In this document: in pieces, positions 45,455 to 56,044 of the stretch
Layout of the letters: every line of letters starts with the position of its first letter
Numbering within the stretch: position 1 is the stretch's first letter
The notes under the pieces: model-generated
What the model was told of the DNA's origin: nothing
Databases searched by the model: none
Seen by the model: only the letters and a program-made list of their open reading frames with translations
NCBI RefSeq assembly: GCF_000835495.1
Contig: NW_015622541.1
Location: 3,038,001-3,102,000, forward strand
Length of the DNA stretch: 64,000 bases
From: Cladophialophora immunda
Taxonomy: Eukaryota > Ascomycota > Eurotiomycetes > Chaetothyriales > Herpotrichiellaceae
Direction of reading: 5' to 3'
Made by a program: the position numbers and the translations under genes

Positions 45455-47204
45455 AAGGCAAAAGATCAATCGGGTTCACCTCAGACAAAACAAAAAATCT
45501 CTTAATAATGCCATCATGAGTATGGCACATAGCCCGGTTCACACCAGCGACGCCTGAAGTCGGCCGCAAGCTGCGCCAGCTGTGTGTAAATGTGCTCTTC
45601 GTGAACAGAGCCCTGTAAGTATTTGAGCTCTGGTGTGGCTTAGTCGTAAATTGAGATTGCGGTGCAATTAGTTTTGTGGCAACCTGCTCCACGTGACGCG
45701 GCACGTGATACACTACACGGGTCAACCACGTGGGAGGAACTCACCAATCAACAAGAATCTGCAATCAATCCTACTTGGGGGTGAATTGGGCGATATTGGA
45801 AGTGCAGCAAGTGGTGCCTGGAAAGGATGTCATCATGTATTGTAATCTCAGGCAACCTTCCAGGCTGAGAGTAAAAAGTAGCATGGAAGGGGACAGAGAT
45901 GTGGCGGTGCGCTGTGGCTGAGTGTTACACATGAAGACTAAGGGCGGAAGTGTAGTGGACCGAATACGCAGGTACTGAGGATGAATTCATTTCGTATTCG
46001 GCTTCTCTTGCTTTGTATGGAGGTGACAGCATTCACACTGCGCGGTGGTACAGCTGAAAGTAAGTAAGAACACTTGCCCGTTGATTCAAGCTTAACCAAG
46101 ATGCCTCAAGCGTGCGCAAGAATGCCCAAGAACGTCCAAGCAATTAGAACTGTATTACGCCCAGCCCGCCGACGGAGGAGCTAAGGCTTCACACGAGGTG
46201 CTTCGGACCTTCAGCCATGACAGTGGAATCCAAGAGGAATCTTACCTGCTGCCTGGAGAGCTGGCTCGCAGATTTATCCCGAAAGAGAGATGCGATGGGA
46301 TTGAGCCCCTATTCTTGAGGATACTACCGACCTACTCGTACTGCACCAACTAGATGGGCAATGGGTGACAGCAATGGGCAAAACAGCGATGACGCCGGGA
46401 TCAGCGCTTGGGATAATGCGCCCAGGAACCAGAGGCAATCGGATGCTTCGATAGGCCCGGCTTTAACTGCAGCAGTGGAGCGATGTGGCTTGGGAAGCGG
46501 CCAGGATGTAGCTGAACAGGGGATGGGGAGCAAATTAGTTTAGGGCGTTTAGGGCATTTAGGGTATGCCCCCGTCATTGTGCATGGGCATTGGGCGCAAT
46601 AGGCAGCCACTGGGAACAATTCAGTGGGCATCCCCAGCAGCTTCAGCATCACCAGGATGTCATGATTTCATATTTTCCCACTCGCCACCATCGCCAAATG
46701 CCTAGTACCTAGCCGGATGGAGACCCTCTGAACCCCTGGTTTCATGACCAGCACGACACACTCACACAACAGCGCGTTCCCGCGTTGCGATCGTTTACCG
46801 ACACTCTCTTCCTAGACCATTCCCAGGAATTCATCAATCTCTCCTCCATATCGCCAAGAAGCCATGCCTTCAGTCCCCCTTTCATGACTGGTTCGGCGAT
46901 GTTGGTCTCTGCCCAATTCCCTGTTTTGCATCACCATCATCATTCTTTCACTTCTCTCTGTTATTGCTTGTTCCGTCTTCCCTGCTGTGTTGGGGCTGTG
47001 CAACCTCTAATATCCTACCACGTATTTTACTTGCAAACGCCCCCGACCACACATTCCTTCTTTAGACACTCTTACTCTGACCTTCTCACCCGTCACAACG
47101 CTGTATTGTAAACATTCAGTGGTCTCTTGGACTGTTACGGTTCCGCCTTTTCGAGACAACTGAGATATTTCACTGTAGAGTGACCGGGGTTGGTGTTCTG
47201 AACG
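45455..47204. other. 1.75-kb divergent promoter region of TilS and the Ca2+/H+ exchanger
   Basis: No gene recognised. Contents: degenerate CAAGAATGCC-like repeats at about 46115-46142; three 10-bp TTTAGGGCRT-like units at 46537-46565; and a C/T-rich leader from about 46740 to the exchanger start, with a calcineurin-response-like GGGGCTGTG at 46992-47000. Confidence 0.45.
46992..47000 (+). promoter_or_regulatory. candidate Crz1/CrzA calcineurin-response element
   Basis: GGGGCTGTG fits the filamentous-fungal CrzA consensus GDGGCKBNB and lies 205 bases before the start codon of a Ca2+/H+ exchanger, the classic target class of this regulator. A nine-base degenerate match occurs often by chance. 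Confidence 0.3.
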
Positions 47205-49090
47205 ATGCGTGAGTGACACCGCAACCTCTGTTTGCAGTAGGTTGCGTTCTAACCTGGGGCGCAGACAAGTTTCGCCATCAGGCAAAAGTTGCCGCGTGGT
47301 ATAATGATCCGAACGATGATGCCAATTTGCCCATCAAGAATCCCTTCGCCAAGTGGAAACCCAGTTCCAGGTCAAATACTTTGCGGCGCATTGAGAACGG
47401 GGAAGGCAATGGCTCACCCCTGACCACGACCAGAACAGATGACCCAAACCACTATCGGCCTTCTTCGTCAAGAGAGAGGGGTGAAGAGCTCGGGGCAACT
47501 CCATCAGTGAAACACGCGGCGACGACGCCAACTGCCAGATCGGCCACAAAGCCATATGCTCCTGGCGATGAAGTCGAGTTGCCGCGATCGCTGAGTCCCG
47601 TCGGTTCGGAGAGCGGGCTCAAAGACGAGTTCCCGACCGGGCCCACTGAAGACGGGATGAGCAGCGATACCTACACATATGGCAAGCCCAGTCAAACAGA
47701 CGAAGCGGGTTCGGTGCGCAACCGTGGTCTCGGTGAACAAAAAACAGAGAAACATGGTATCAAGGCAATCTTCAGCCGCGAGTCCAAAGGAGAGACGGAT
47801 GACAACAACGGCAAAGACAAGCCAGTCTTTACTGCGTGGAGCCAGATTCGGGCAACCCTCTTCAATTCCTGGATCAATGTCCTTCTGATTGCCTCGCCGG
47901 TCGGCATTGCGGTCTACTACGCGCATATCAATCCTGTCGCAGTTTTCGTCATCAACTTCATCGCCATCATCCCCTTGGCAGCCATGTTGAGTTATGCAAC
48001 CGAGGAGATTGCGCTGAGGACTGGCGAAGTTCTTGGTGGTTTGCTTAACGCTTCCTTCGGTAACGCAGTCGAGCTGATTGTGTCCATTATTGCTCTGGCC
48101 AAAGACCAAGTCTTGATCGTCCAAACTTCCTTGATCGGCAGTATGCTCTCCAATCTGCTGCTGGTCATGGGCATGTGTTTTTTCTTTGGTGGCGTCAACC
48201 GCATGGAACAGGCGTTTAACATCACAGTTGCGCAGACGGCTTCCAGTTTGCTTTTCTTGGCAGTCAGCAGTCTGATTATCCCCACCGCCTTTGAGCAGTG
48301 GGCTCGAACTGGAAATAGCAACAGCAACACCGAGACTGCCACTACCGAGAATGCCAAACCCGGCGTGGCAGAGCTAAGCAGAGGCACCGCCATCCTTCTC
48401 CTCATTGTCTATGCTTGCTACCTGTTTTTCCAACTCAAGAGCCACTCGGCAATCTATAACGCTCCCAGCGCGAAGAACGAGACTCGGGATGTAGGCACCA
48501 AGTTGAAGAAAGCAATTCCCAACAAATTCCGCTCTAAGAAGGAGCCAGAAGCCGAGACGCCGGAGCCAGCAGATAACGATGAGCCCGAGCAGCCCCAACT
48601 CTCTATCTGGGTTGCTCTGCTGACGTTGGCAATTTCCACCGTCCTTGTCGCCCTCAATGCCGAGTACTTGGTTGATTCGATCAACGCCATCACCTGCGGC
48701 GGCGGCATCTCCAAGAACTTTGTCGGTCTCATATTACTTCCCATTGTTGGCAACGCTGCGGAACACGCAACTGCGGTCACAGTGGCTGTCAAAGACAAGA
48801 TGGATTTGGCCATCGGTGTGGCTGTCGGTTCCAGCATGCAAATTGCACTTCTCGTGCTCCCATTCGTGGTTGTTTTGGGCTGGATTATCGGCAAAGACGA
48901 CATGACCTTGTTCTTTGATGGCTTCCAGATCGCTGTCTTGTTCGTGGCGGTCTTGCTTGTCAACTACTTGATCAGTGATGGCAAGTCACACTATCTCGAA
49001 GGTATCTTGCTCATGACCCTGTACATCATCATAGCGGTGGCCGCCTGGTTCTATCCTACCGCTCCGGGCCTCAGCGACTGCCCGGCATGA
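47205..49090 (+). CDS. vacuolar Ca2+/H+ exchanger (CAX/VCX1 family)
   Basis: Two exons give 609 residues: a 4-base first coding exon (47205-47208, ATG C), a 56-nt intron (47209-47264, GTGAGT donor, CTAAC branch, GCAG acceptor) and the long exon 47265-49090. Without that splice the long frame has no ATG in place. A hydrophilic 210-residue N-terminus leads to about 11 membrane segments with the two CAX alpha-repeats: GNAVELIVSIIALAKDQVLI followed by GSMLSNLLLVMGMCFFFGG, and GNAAEHATAVTVAVKDKMDL followed by GSSMQIALLVLP. Both conserved Glu residues are present. CAX proteins use the vacuolar proton gradient to remove Ca2+ from the cytosol. An acidic loop (EPEAETPEPADNDEPEQP) separates the halves. 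Confidence 0.92.
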
Positions 49091-50324
49091 TTTCCTTTCT
49101 ATGTTACGCTATTCGAATTTCCCTCTAGACCGGGTTTGAGAGCGATCTATTTCACGTCAATTCGGCGTAGGACGTCGACGAAGCTTGGTGGTTTACGTCT
49201 CAAAAAAAGGCCAATACAGCTTTTTAATCAACTTTCGTTGTGGTACATGCTTGGAATTTGGAGATTTGAAATTCACGGCTCAACAAGCCGTATCACCTCC
49301 CCACACGTTCAGTCGCTATTCATTTGAGCGACAGTCTCGATCCCTGCCGGCTATCTCGGATTCCAATTTCCTGGTATGTGACCGAGCCACATGTCAGGGT
49401 CATTTCAAGCCCGTTCAAAGGCAAATCCCGACTCAAACATTGACTCGCCTCAGAAGCGGTCACAACTCATCCTATAGCCGGCTCGGCAGGCAGACTTCAC
49501 CAATATGTCAACCGAGTGGCTAAATGGCAGCCACCAAGGACCGTCTCTGGTACCGCAGATCTGGAAGGTTCAGCCTCTACAGCGATTCAGGGGCTGCCAT
49601 TGGGAGTGTCTAGACGGGGGTGATCGCAAGATACATTTGGTAGCAGAGAGTACTTGGCCCTCATCTTGTTAGGAGGGCTATTGGAACGGAGGCTGTTGAG
49701 CTGTGATACTCGAAGGTTGGTGGTGGAATACATTACGGCAAAGCAAAGACAAATTTGCTTGTCAACAGCCTCGAATGAGCTCCTTTGCTCTGAAGAGAGG
49801 CCAGTGGACCCCGGATGGGAGATAGACATGAAATGTAGGCTCGTAACTTCAGCCTCCAACACAAAAAATGAAAAGACATGAAAAAGGTGTGTGTCTTGCT
49901 TCGAAATGAATGTCATCTGTGCGGGGTCTCCGTGGCAAGAAGCAAAAGGGCGTCCCAGCCTTGTCTGATGCGAGGCTGCGACAGACACCCCGCCATGATG
50001 CGAATTCGGAAGGTCGATGACCTCGGTTGACGCTGGGCTTCTCAGCTTACAACGACAAATCTATCATCCAACAGCTTATTGTTTACGTTATCAAACGCGG
50101 CCTCGCCATTGGGTCTTTGTACTCCCGTTTCCGGTAAGCGCCAGAGACCTCTGAACATTCCGTGTGCCCCATACGCGCCGCTTACCCAAACCTCGTAGCC
50201 TCGCGTTTCCCTTTGTCTCGCTTTTATTTGAGCCCTTTCTGCCTGCTGGAAAAACAGAGGGCCTGCCCGCTCTTTGGGTGGTAGCATAAGTCAGAGCACG
50301 GAGAAAACAACGCATTTCCCATCA
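49091..50324. other. intergenic, left border of the catabolic block
   Basis: 3' UTR of the exchanger and promoter of the decarboxylase. No gene or repeat recognised in 1.2 kb; short frames on both strands lack support. Confidence 0.5.
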
Positions 50325-52187
50325 ATGGTGAGTCTCGGTGGCAGGACCACCGTAGCCAAATATCTCTTCACCCGCCTCCGCCAGCAGGGCGTGCATGCCA
50401 TCCACGGCGTCCCGGGCGACTTCACCCTCAAGGCCCTCGACTACCTCCCCCAGGCCGGGGTGAAATGGGTCGGCACCTGCAACGAGCTGAGCGCCGGGTA
50501 CGCCGCGGACGGGTACGCACGGGTGCGCGGCCTGGGCGCGCTGCTCACGACGTACGGCGTGGGCGAGCTGAGCGCCATCAACGCCGTCGCGGGCAGCTTC
50601 AGTGAGCATGTCCCCGTGGTGTCGATCGTAGGCACCCCGCAGCGCCGCTTGCAGGACGAGAGGAAGAACGTCCACCACACTCTCGGCGACGGCCGGCCGC
50701 GAGTGTTCGCCGAGATCGCGAGGCACGTCACGGTCGCGCAGGCCAACCTGGTGGACGAAGCCAGCGCGGCAGAGGAGATCGATCGCACGATCGAGGCTGC
50801 GCTGAGGGAGAGCAGGCCGGCGTATATCGAGCTTCCAGCGGATATGGTGGCCAAGGAGGTGGACAGCGCGAGGTTGGAGGAACCGCTTCCCTCGCAGACC
50901 TCGACTGGTGGCGACGATGAGGACCGCGAGATGAGACTTGTGGACGATCTCATGAAAAGGATATATGCCGCCAAACAGCCCCTGCTGCTCGTCGACAGCG
51001 GCGGCGGCGTCCGGCAATTGAGGAGCGAGATCAACGACTTTGTCAGCGCCTCCGGGATTCCGACCCTGTGCATGCCCTCCGGGAACGGGATGGTTGACCA
51101 TTCACTCCCCAACTACTATGGCGTCCACTCTGGCCCTGTCGGACAGATTGACACCATGCCATATGTCCAGGGCGCGGATCTGGTGATTGCCTTTGGGCCC
51201 ATGTTCTCCGACACGCAGACGCTGTCGTGGAAGGTCGTCCCGGAGCCTGCGAAGACGATTACGCTGGCGAAGAATTCCATCCACGACCCTACCAGTCCTA
51301 AGAGCGGGGGGACAAAGACGGACAGGATCGAACTGAGGCGGTTTCTCACGCGACTGACGCAGCAGATTGATCGTTCGAAGACTGCTTCGCCCGACGTGGC
51401 ATGTCTCGGAGACTTCCGCACAGTCCAGCCGCCCGCGTTCGCCCAGGCGAGCGTCGACCTCGACGCCCCCATCGACCAGACGTCCTTCTACCTCCGGCTC
51501 AGCGCGTACCTCCGCCCCTACGACGTCGTGGTCCTGGGCAACGCCACGCCGATCCTGGGCGGCCGGGACCTGGTCCTGCCCACGGGAGCCCAGATGATCG
51601 CCTCGGGTCAGTGGTTCTCGATCGGCCACATGCTGCCTCTCACCATGGGCGCGAGTCTCGCCCGCCGACATCAACACCAACACCAGCGAAGACGCCGACC
51701 ACACGAGACAGAAGCAAACAGTGGAGGTGGGGGAAGAACAATCCTCCTCGACGGCGACGGGGGCTTCCAGGTCACCGCCCAGGAGCTGGGGACCATGATC
51801 CGCTACAAGATCCCCGCGACCATCTTCCTGGTCAACAACGCCGGGTACGCGTACGAGCGCCAGATCCACGGCATGCACGAGGACTACAACGACCTCGCGC
51901 CCTGGCGGTATCAGGACCTGGCCCGCACGTTCGGCGCGAGCGAGGCCCAGCTTTCCGCCACCGCTCCACGCCGAGCGTCCGAGGAGACCGTGGATGATGG
52001 CGATGACGACTATTACCCCGTGCGCAACTACGAGGTCGCAACCTGGCGGCACCTCGAGCAGTTACTCGCCAACGAGCAGTTCTGTCGGGGCCGCGGCCTG
52101 CACTTCGTCGACGTGAGGCTGGGCAAGTTCGATGTGCCCGAAAAGTTCAAGGTCGTGTTCCAGAGGGCCGGAGAGTCGTTGGGGTAG
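50325..52187 (+). CDS. thiamine-diphosphate-dependent 2-oxoacid decarboxylase (pyruvate/indolepyruvate/phenylpyruvate decarboxylase-like)
   Basis: Single exon, 620 residues, GC-rich. All pyruvate-decarboxylase active-site elements are visible: Asp in GVPGDFTLKALDYL, the cofactor Glu in TCNELSAGYAADGYARV, the His pair in VHHTLGDG, the ThDP/Mg motif from LLDGDGGFQVTAQELG to LVNNAGY, and Glu in YERQIHG. The His pair and Glu place it in the pyruvate/indolepyruvate decarboxylase branch rather than with acetolactate synthase or oxalyl-CoA decarboxylase. Fungal relatives outside the main fermentative enzyme often act on aromatic or branched 2-oxoacids (Ehrlich pathway). A low-complexity insert (HQHQHQRRRR then Gly-rich) just before the ThDP motif is unusual. 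The ATG at 50325 matches the family N-terminus. Neighbours (amino-acid permease, regulator, oxygenase) favour an amino-acid-derived 2-oxoacid substrate, which is inference. Confidence 0.9.
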   Translation: MVSLGGRTTVAKYLFTRLRQQGVHAIHGVPGDFTLKALDYLPQAGVKWVGTCNELSAGYAADGYARVRGLGALLTTYGVGELSAINAVAGSFSEHVPVVSIVGTPQRRLQDERKNVHHTLGDGRPRVFAEIARHVTVAQANLVDEASAAEEIDRTIEAALRESRPAYIELPADMVAKEVDSARLEEPLPSQTSTGGDDEDREMRLVDDLMKRIYAAKQPLLLVDSGGGVRQLRSEINDFVSASGIPTLCMPSGNGMVDHSLPNYYGVHSGPVGQIDTMPYVQGADLVIAFGPMFSDTQTLSWKVVPEPAKTITLAKNSIHDPTSPKSGGTKTDRIELRRFLTRLTQQIDRSKTASPDVACLGDFRTVQPPAFAQASVDLDAPIDQTSFYLRLSAYLRPYDVVVLGNATPILGGRDLVLPTGAQMIASGQWFSIGHMLPLTMGASLARRHQHQHQRRRRPHETEANSGGGGRTILLDGDGGFQVTAQELGTMIRYKIPATIFLVNNAGYAYERQIHGMHEDYNDLAPWRYQDLARTFGASEAQLSATAPRRASEETVDDGDDDYYPVRNYEVATWRHLEQLLANEQFCRGRGLHFVDVRLGKFDVPEKFKVVFQRAGESLG

Positions 52188-52594
52188 AGTTACTCAGATC
52201 CTGGGAGAAAGAAGAGGCGGGAGAGAGGTATATATAATGTCGAGCTAGACAGATAGTCGGTTTAAATGATCTTTAGATGACAACGCGACCGGAGTATGAC
52301 TACTCGTTCAAGTCTGGTCCGGTGTCGAGGCTAGCGTGGATGAGGCTGAGCGCCGAGAGCAGCCCCCTGGTTGCGTCTTCACTCTTCATTCGCTATTTGT
52401 GTGGATACTGGAGTGAGGTGTGTAGTAGCCTGGTATCGACCATGGCTCTCACGTCTCTCGACATCATTTTCGAGCTTTTCGATCTTCTTGAGGGCATCGA
52501 GGATATATCCCAAAAAGTAATGATTATTTCGGACACCAATTTTGGAACTGACACGAGGGCAGTCGTGCCCCTACGTCCACCACGAAATAACTAT
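52188..52594. other. convergent spacer
   Basis: 407 bases between the stop codons of the decarboxylase and the carboxymuconolactone-decarboxylase-like gene. A TATATATAATG run at about 52228 is probably part of a 3' UTR. Nothing else seen. Confidence 0.5.
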
Positions 52595-53383
52595 TTAGAC
52601 GGGGGCTATACCAGCCAACACGTCACTGCCAACCATGACCGTGTGCACACCCATCAAGCTCGACAGCTCGAAAACTTCCATGATCTCCTCGGGCTTCGCG
52701 CCGTACCGGACGGCGTTGCGGATGTGCAGCTTCAAGCCCGGCACGTACAGGTGCGTCGTGGCGCAGTCGATGGCGCAGTAGATGAGTTCCTTCATCTTGG
52801 GGTCGAGGCCCCGCGACGACGGCTGGGCGTCGTCCCGGGTGCGAAAGGGATAGGACGAAAACTCGGTGTAGGCCGCGAAGAAGAGGGGGTCGAGGCGGAG
52901 GACGGGGTCCCAGCTCGCGGACCAGTAGCCGCGCCTGGCCACGAAGTCGGCCTTCAGCCGCTCGCGCTCGGCGTCGAGCGGGTCCGCGCCCGTGGTGCCG
53001 TCGACGGCGGCGACGACGCCTTCTTCCCGCAGAACCTCGTTGAGGAGGGGCACCCCGACGCTGACGGCGTGGATCCCCAGCACGGACGACAGCTCCAGGA
53101 CCTCGAGGATCTCGTCCCGCGTCGCCCCGGCGTGCAGGGCCGCCGCGGTGTGGGCCTGGATCCCCGGGGTGAACATGGTGGTGCACGACGCGCTGGTGCT
53201 GAGGAGGATGAGCTCCTGCGCCTTGCGCGACAGGTGCTGGTTCCGCAGAGGGATCGCGCGCAGCTTGAGGTAGACCGAGAAGTAGCCCGGGTCCAGGGCC
53301 AGGACGTTCTCCCACGACGACGACCAGATGCCGCCATCGGATATGAATTTGGATTTGAGGGTTTCTTGTTCCGGGGAAAGCAT
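52595..53383 (-). CDS. carboxymuconolactone decarboxylase/AhpD-like protein with two tandem domains
   Basis: Single exon, 262 residues. Two copies of the same module are visible: residues about 45-125 with TMFTPGIQAHTAAALHAGATRDEI then LEVLELSSVLGIHAVSVG, and about 185-260 with HLYVPGLKLHIRNAVRYGAK then PEEIMEVFELSSLMGVHTVMVG. Each keeps the H..x..A...GA(T/K)..EI..V.EL signature of the CMD fold but lacks the redox CxxC of AhpD peroxidases, so a decarboxylase, lactonase or unknown role is more likely than peroxidase. CMD proteins act in the protocatechuate branch of aromatic catabolism in bacteria. Fungal two-domain forms are mostly uncharacterised. The start at 53383 (MLSPEQETL) is chosen over an upstream in-frame ATG at 53443. 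GC-rich like the neighbouring decarboxylase. Confidence 0.88.
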   Translation of the reverse strand: MLSPEQETLKSKFISDGGIWSSSWENVLALDPGYFSVYLKLRAIPLRNQHLSRKAQELILLSTSASCTTMFTPGIQAHTAAALHAGATRDEILEVLELSSVLGIHAVSVGVPLLNEVLREEGVVAAVDGTTGADPLDAERERLKADFVARRGYWSASWDPVLRLDPLFFAAYTEFSSYPFRTRDDAQPSSRGLDPKMKELIYCAIDCATTHLYVPGLKLHIRNAVRYGAKPEEIMEVFELSSLMGVHTVMVGSDVLAGIAPV

Positions 53384-54161
53384 GGTGGCTATAGATCGCG
53401 GCGACGATACTTGAGTTTCTCTTCGTCCTTCGTCTGGTACCAAAATGTCTTTATATTTGCACTCGACGTGATGCAGAGAGCGCAGGGCAATGGCGAGACG
53501 GTCAAGGCAAGACAGCGAGTAGGTTCGAGTATCTCCCCGTCAACCCATGAGGTCGGAGCTCGACCTATGTATTCTGGCTAACCACGATGCTCGTAGGGTG
53601 GGGTTCGCGTTACCCTCGGCAAGCATTCTCCACGCAAGAGGTCGAATCCAATCCAACCGCAAGTTGAATTCACAGCATAATGCTGCGTATTTGCTCCAAT
53701 TTCGTCTGGTTCACGCAATTCACGGACTTTCTCGGCAGGAGCGAGGCATGACCTTGTCGTGAGAGGATGCGCAAGGTTGCGTTGATGTGACCGTCCCGAT
53801 TCGGCATTCTGCTCTCTTATAACTATTCAATGTGGAGAGACACCTTTTTCCTACAACCACCCATCAACGCAAGAAGCTTACAGTGTACTGCGGCCCGTAT
53901 CATGGTAAGGAGTTCCCTTCCCTGCTTCAAACATCCCTGTTGATCGGCCATCCCCTCCAAGCCGCCCTCGCGGCTTTCGATTTCCGAGGAATTGATGCTT
54001 CGATTCCAGGCTAGTCGTATGTAGGTAATAGCTCGAGTATATGTAGATGACGGACGACGTGGCGGAATTTGACTATCTGTACGAGTCCATGATTCAGCCT
54101 GACGAGAGTGAGACCGAGCGCGCCTCGAGGAGCCCCTATCTGCATCCTGACCACCTATCCG
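53384..54161. other. intergenic, promoter of the CMD-like gene
   Basis: 778 bases between the CMD-like start and the 3' end of the TfdA-like gene, both on the minus strand. No gene recognised; frames at 53547-54014 (+) lack support. Confidence 0.5.
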
Positions 54162-56044
54162 CTATTGGAGTGGAAGCTCCCATTGTCGTACCCCCGATTC
54201 CCTCGCCTGCTCCGCTGCCGCAGTCCTCTCTTGCTCCGTGACGCCCCAGGCGAAAGGTCCGTCGTCTATCACGGTCGTCCTGCGCACGTCGCGAGCCGTC
54301 ATGCTCTCGGTGTATGGATTGGCACGGTGCATCGACTGCCTATGTGACCGCTTGCGTCAGCTGCTTCTATCCAGCCCCATCTAGAGCGGTGTTGCGACCC
54401 AGCAAGCGAGGACACCTTTTCGTCTCCACGCTCATCTCAAGCTCTGGAGTAAATGGTTGAGAACGCAACGCGGACAAGAGAGCGAAGAGAGTTCACATTC
54501 AGGACATTACATAACATACCGGTTATCCCACCAGACCATGTCGCCGCCGTCCAGCCATTCCATGCTGAACACGTACTTGGGCTGCGTGCACCACTCGATC
54601 AAATCCCAAAGAAGTTTTTGGCTTGCTTCCAACGACCAGCCCAGGATGAGTCTGGCGTGGGCGGCGAGGAAGAGGGTCTTGCGCCCGCCACCGGGAGCTT
54701 GCTGGACCAGCTTGTGGTACGCTGGAGGTTTGGCCGCCCGTTCATGCGGGAGAGGCTCCTTGAACGTCGTCGGGGATCCTAGGCGTCGTGAATGCCAGAG
54801 GCTTGCGTATCAACGAAGAGATCAGCCATGTGGTCGTCACATCGTGTCTTTGCTCTTCTGGGTTCACGAAAAATCGAAGAACCCATATATAGAAGCAAGA
54901 GAGTCACAAAGGGGTCGAGAGAAAAAGCCATACTCATGCTCCACGACCAGGTCCTCCAGCATGTCCTTCATCGATTGCGGGAGATCTTCATACGCCTGCC
55001 GCGTGTCGGCGAAGTGTGTCCAGGATCCGCCTCGTACCGGCTTCCCGTGCGATAGGAGAAGGGAATATTTTGAGCGTTCTTGGTGGTATGAGGAGTCCTG
55101 TCTCAACAACGTCATCAAGCTGATCATCAAAATGATCACCAACCTCATCCGCACAATCATGCGGAGGCTCAGCGCAGATGCACAGACGGCCGGCTTCCCA
55201 GCAGGTAGTTTACTCCATTTGTTTTTTCCCCATCTCACCAAAAGGAAGAGCATCCACTTACGGTATGCCAAAGCGCATTGCCGAGACTATGGTGCCACCT
55301 GCGAGAGTTCGGCTTTACCAGAGTCCCGTCACGATTGATACTGCAGTTTTCGGCGGAATCCAGTCAGCCTGGAAGAAAAAGCTCCCACCAGAGAGTAGCG
55401 GCACACTGGTAGCTACTTCTCTATAGATTCAAAACTTGGGGGAGTACTGGAGAGAGTAATATATACTTGCTGACATCCCATAGATAAGGATCTCCTATCC
55501 GGTCCTGCTCGCGGCCGTAGAAGAACGGGTTGATTTCGAGCCTCTGTCCCAGTTGCTGTGAGAAAGCGACGTGTCGGGCGTTGTCGAGGCCCGTTTTGCG
55601 GAAGATCAGCACGGCGTATTCGTCTTGCAGGCCTTTTAACTGAAGAAGTCGTCAGCTCACTCCTCCGAGACCAGAAAATATCGTGGTGGGCAAAAGTGCG
55701 AGATAGAAGCAAGCAGCGGATGAGCAGGGGTGAAAGGGAAGGATTCTTTGTCTCACCTGTTCGATCACTTCTTCCGGTACTGGCTGAGTCCAGTCTACCC
55801 CTTCCACCTCCGCTCCAAAGGGTGCTCGCAGTCCACCGCCCATCCTCGTATCATCCAGCACCGGCGTAACCGTGAGCGTTCCTTTTCTGAAAGCTCTGGG
55901 GGCTGCTGGCGTGTGTTCCTCCGGTTGATCGCGTTCTTCGGCACCTCGGAGACGGAGCGTCAGGTGTAAGTCCGCCGCCGGGGATCTGTGCGTGTATACT
56001 CTCGGAAGGCTATAGATAGCACTAGGCATGGTGGGAGTGGCCAT
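54162..56044 (-). CDS. TfdA/TauD-family 2-oxoglutarate-dependent dioxygenase
   Basis: Six exons (55757-56044, 55467-55639, 55262-55340, 54934-55097, 54520-54801, 54162-54339) give 387 residues. Removing the introns restores family motifs that no single frame shows: AVLIFRKTGLDNARHVAFSQ, PYLWDVSN, RRWHHSLGNALWHTDSSY with the Fe(II) ligands H and D, the substrate region SKYSLLLSHGKP, VVEHDLWHSRRLGSP, PKYVFSMEWLDGGDMVWWDN followed by RQSMHRAN with the distal His, and the 2-oxoglutarate Arg in TARDVRRTTV. Members oxidise taurine, alkyl sulfates, aryloxyacetates or modified amino acids. The fungal group closest in pattern is usually labelled 2,4-D dioxygenase-like without proven substrate. The introns are longer (117-180 nt) than elsewhere in the window. 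A three-copy GATAGC element lies about 205-235 bases upstream. Confidence 0.9.

Noticed and set aside
46537..46565. three TTTAGGGC-like units resembling telomere repeat TTAGGG
   Set aside because: Only three imperfect units with a 10-bp period, in an ordinary promoter region; too little to claim an interstitial telomere or a fusion point.
51102..52052. 316-codon minus-strand frame
   Set aside because: Antisense to the decarboxylase, whose complete active-site motifs are on the + strand.
52277..53581. 434-codon + strand frame
   Set aside because: Antisense to the CMD-like gene; Arg/Gly/Val-rich shadow.
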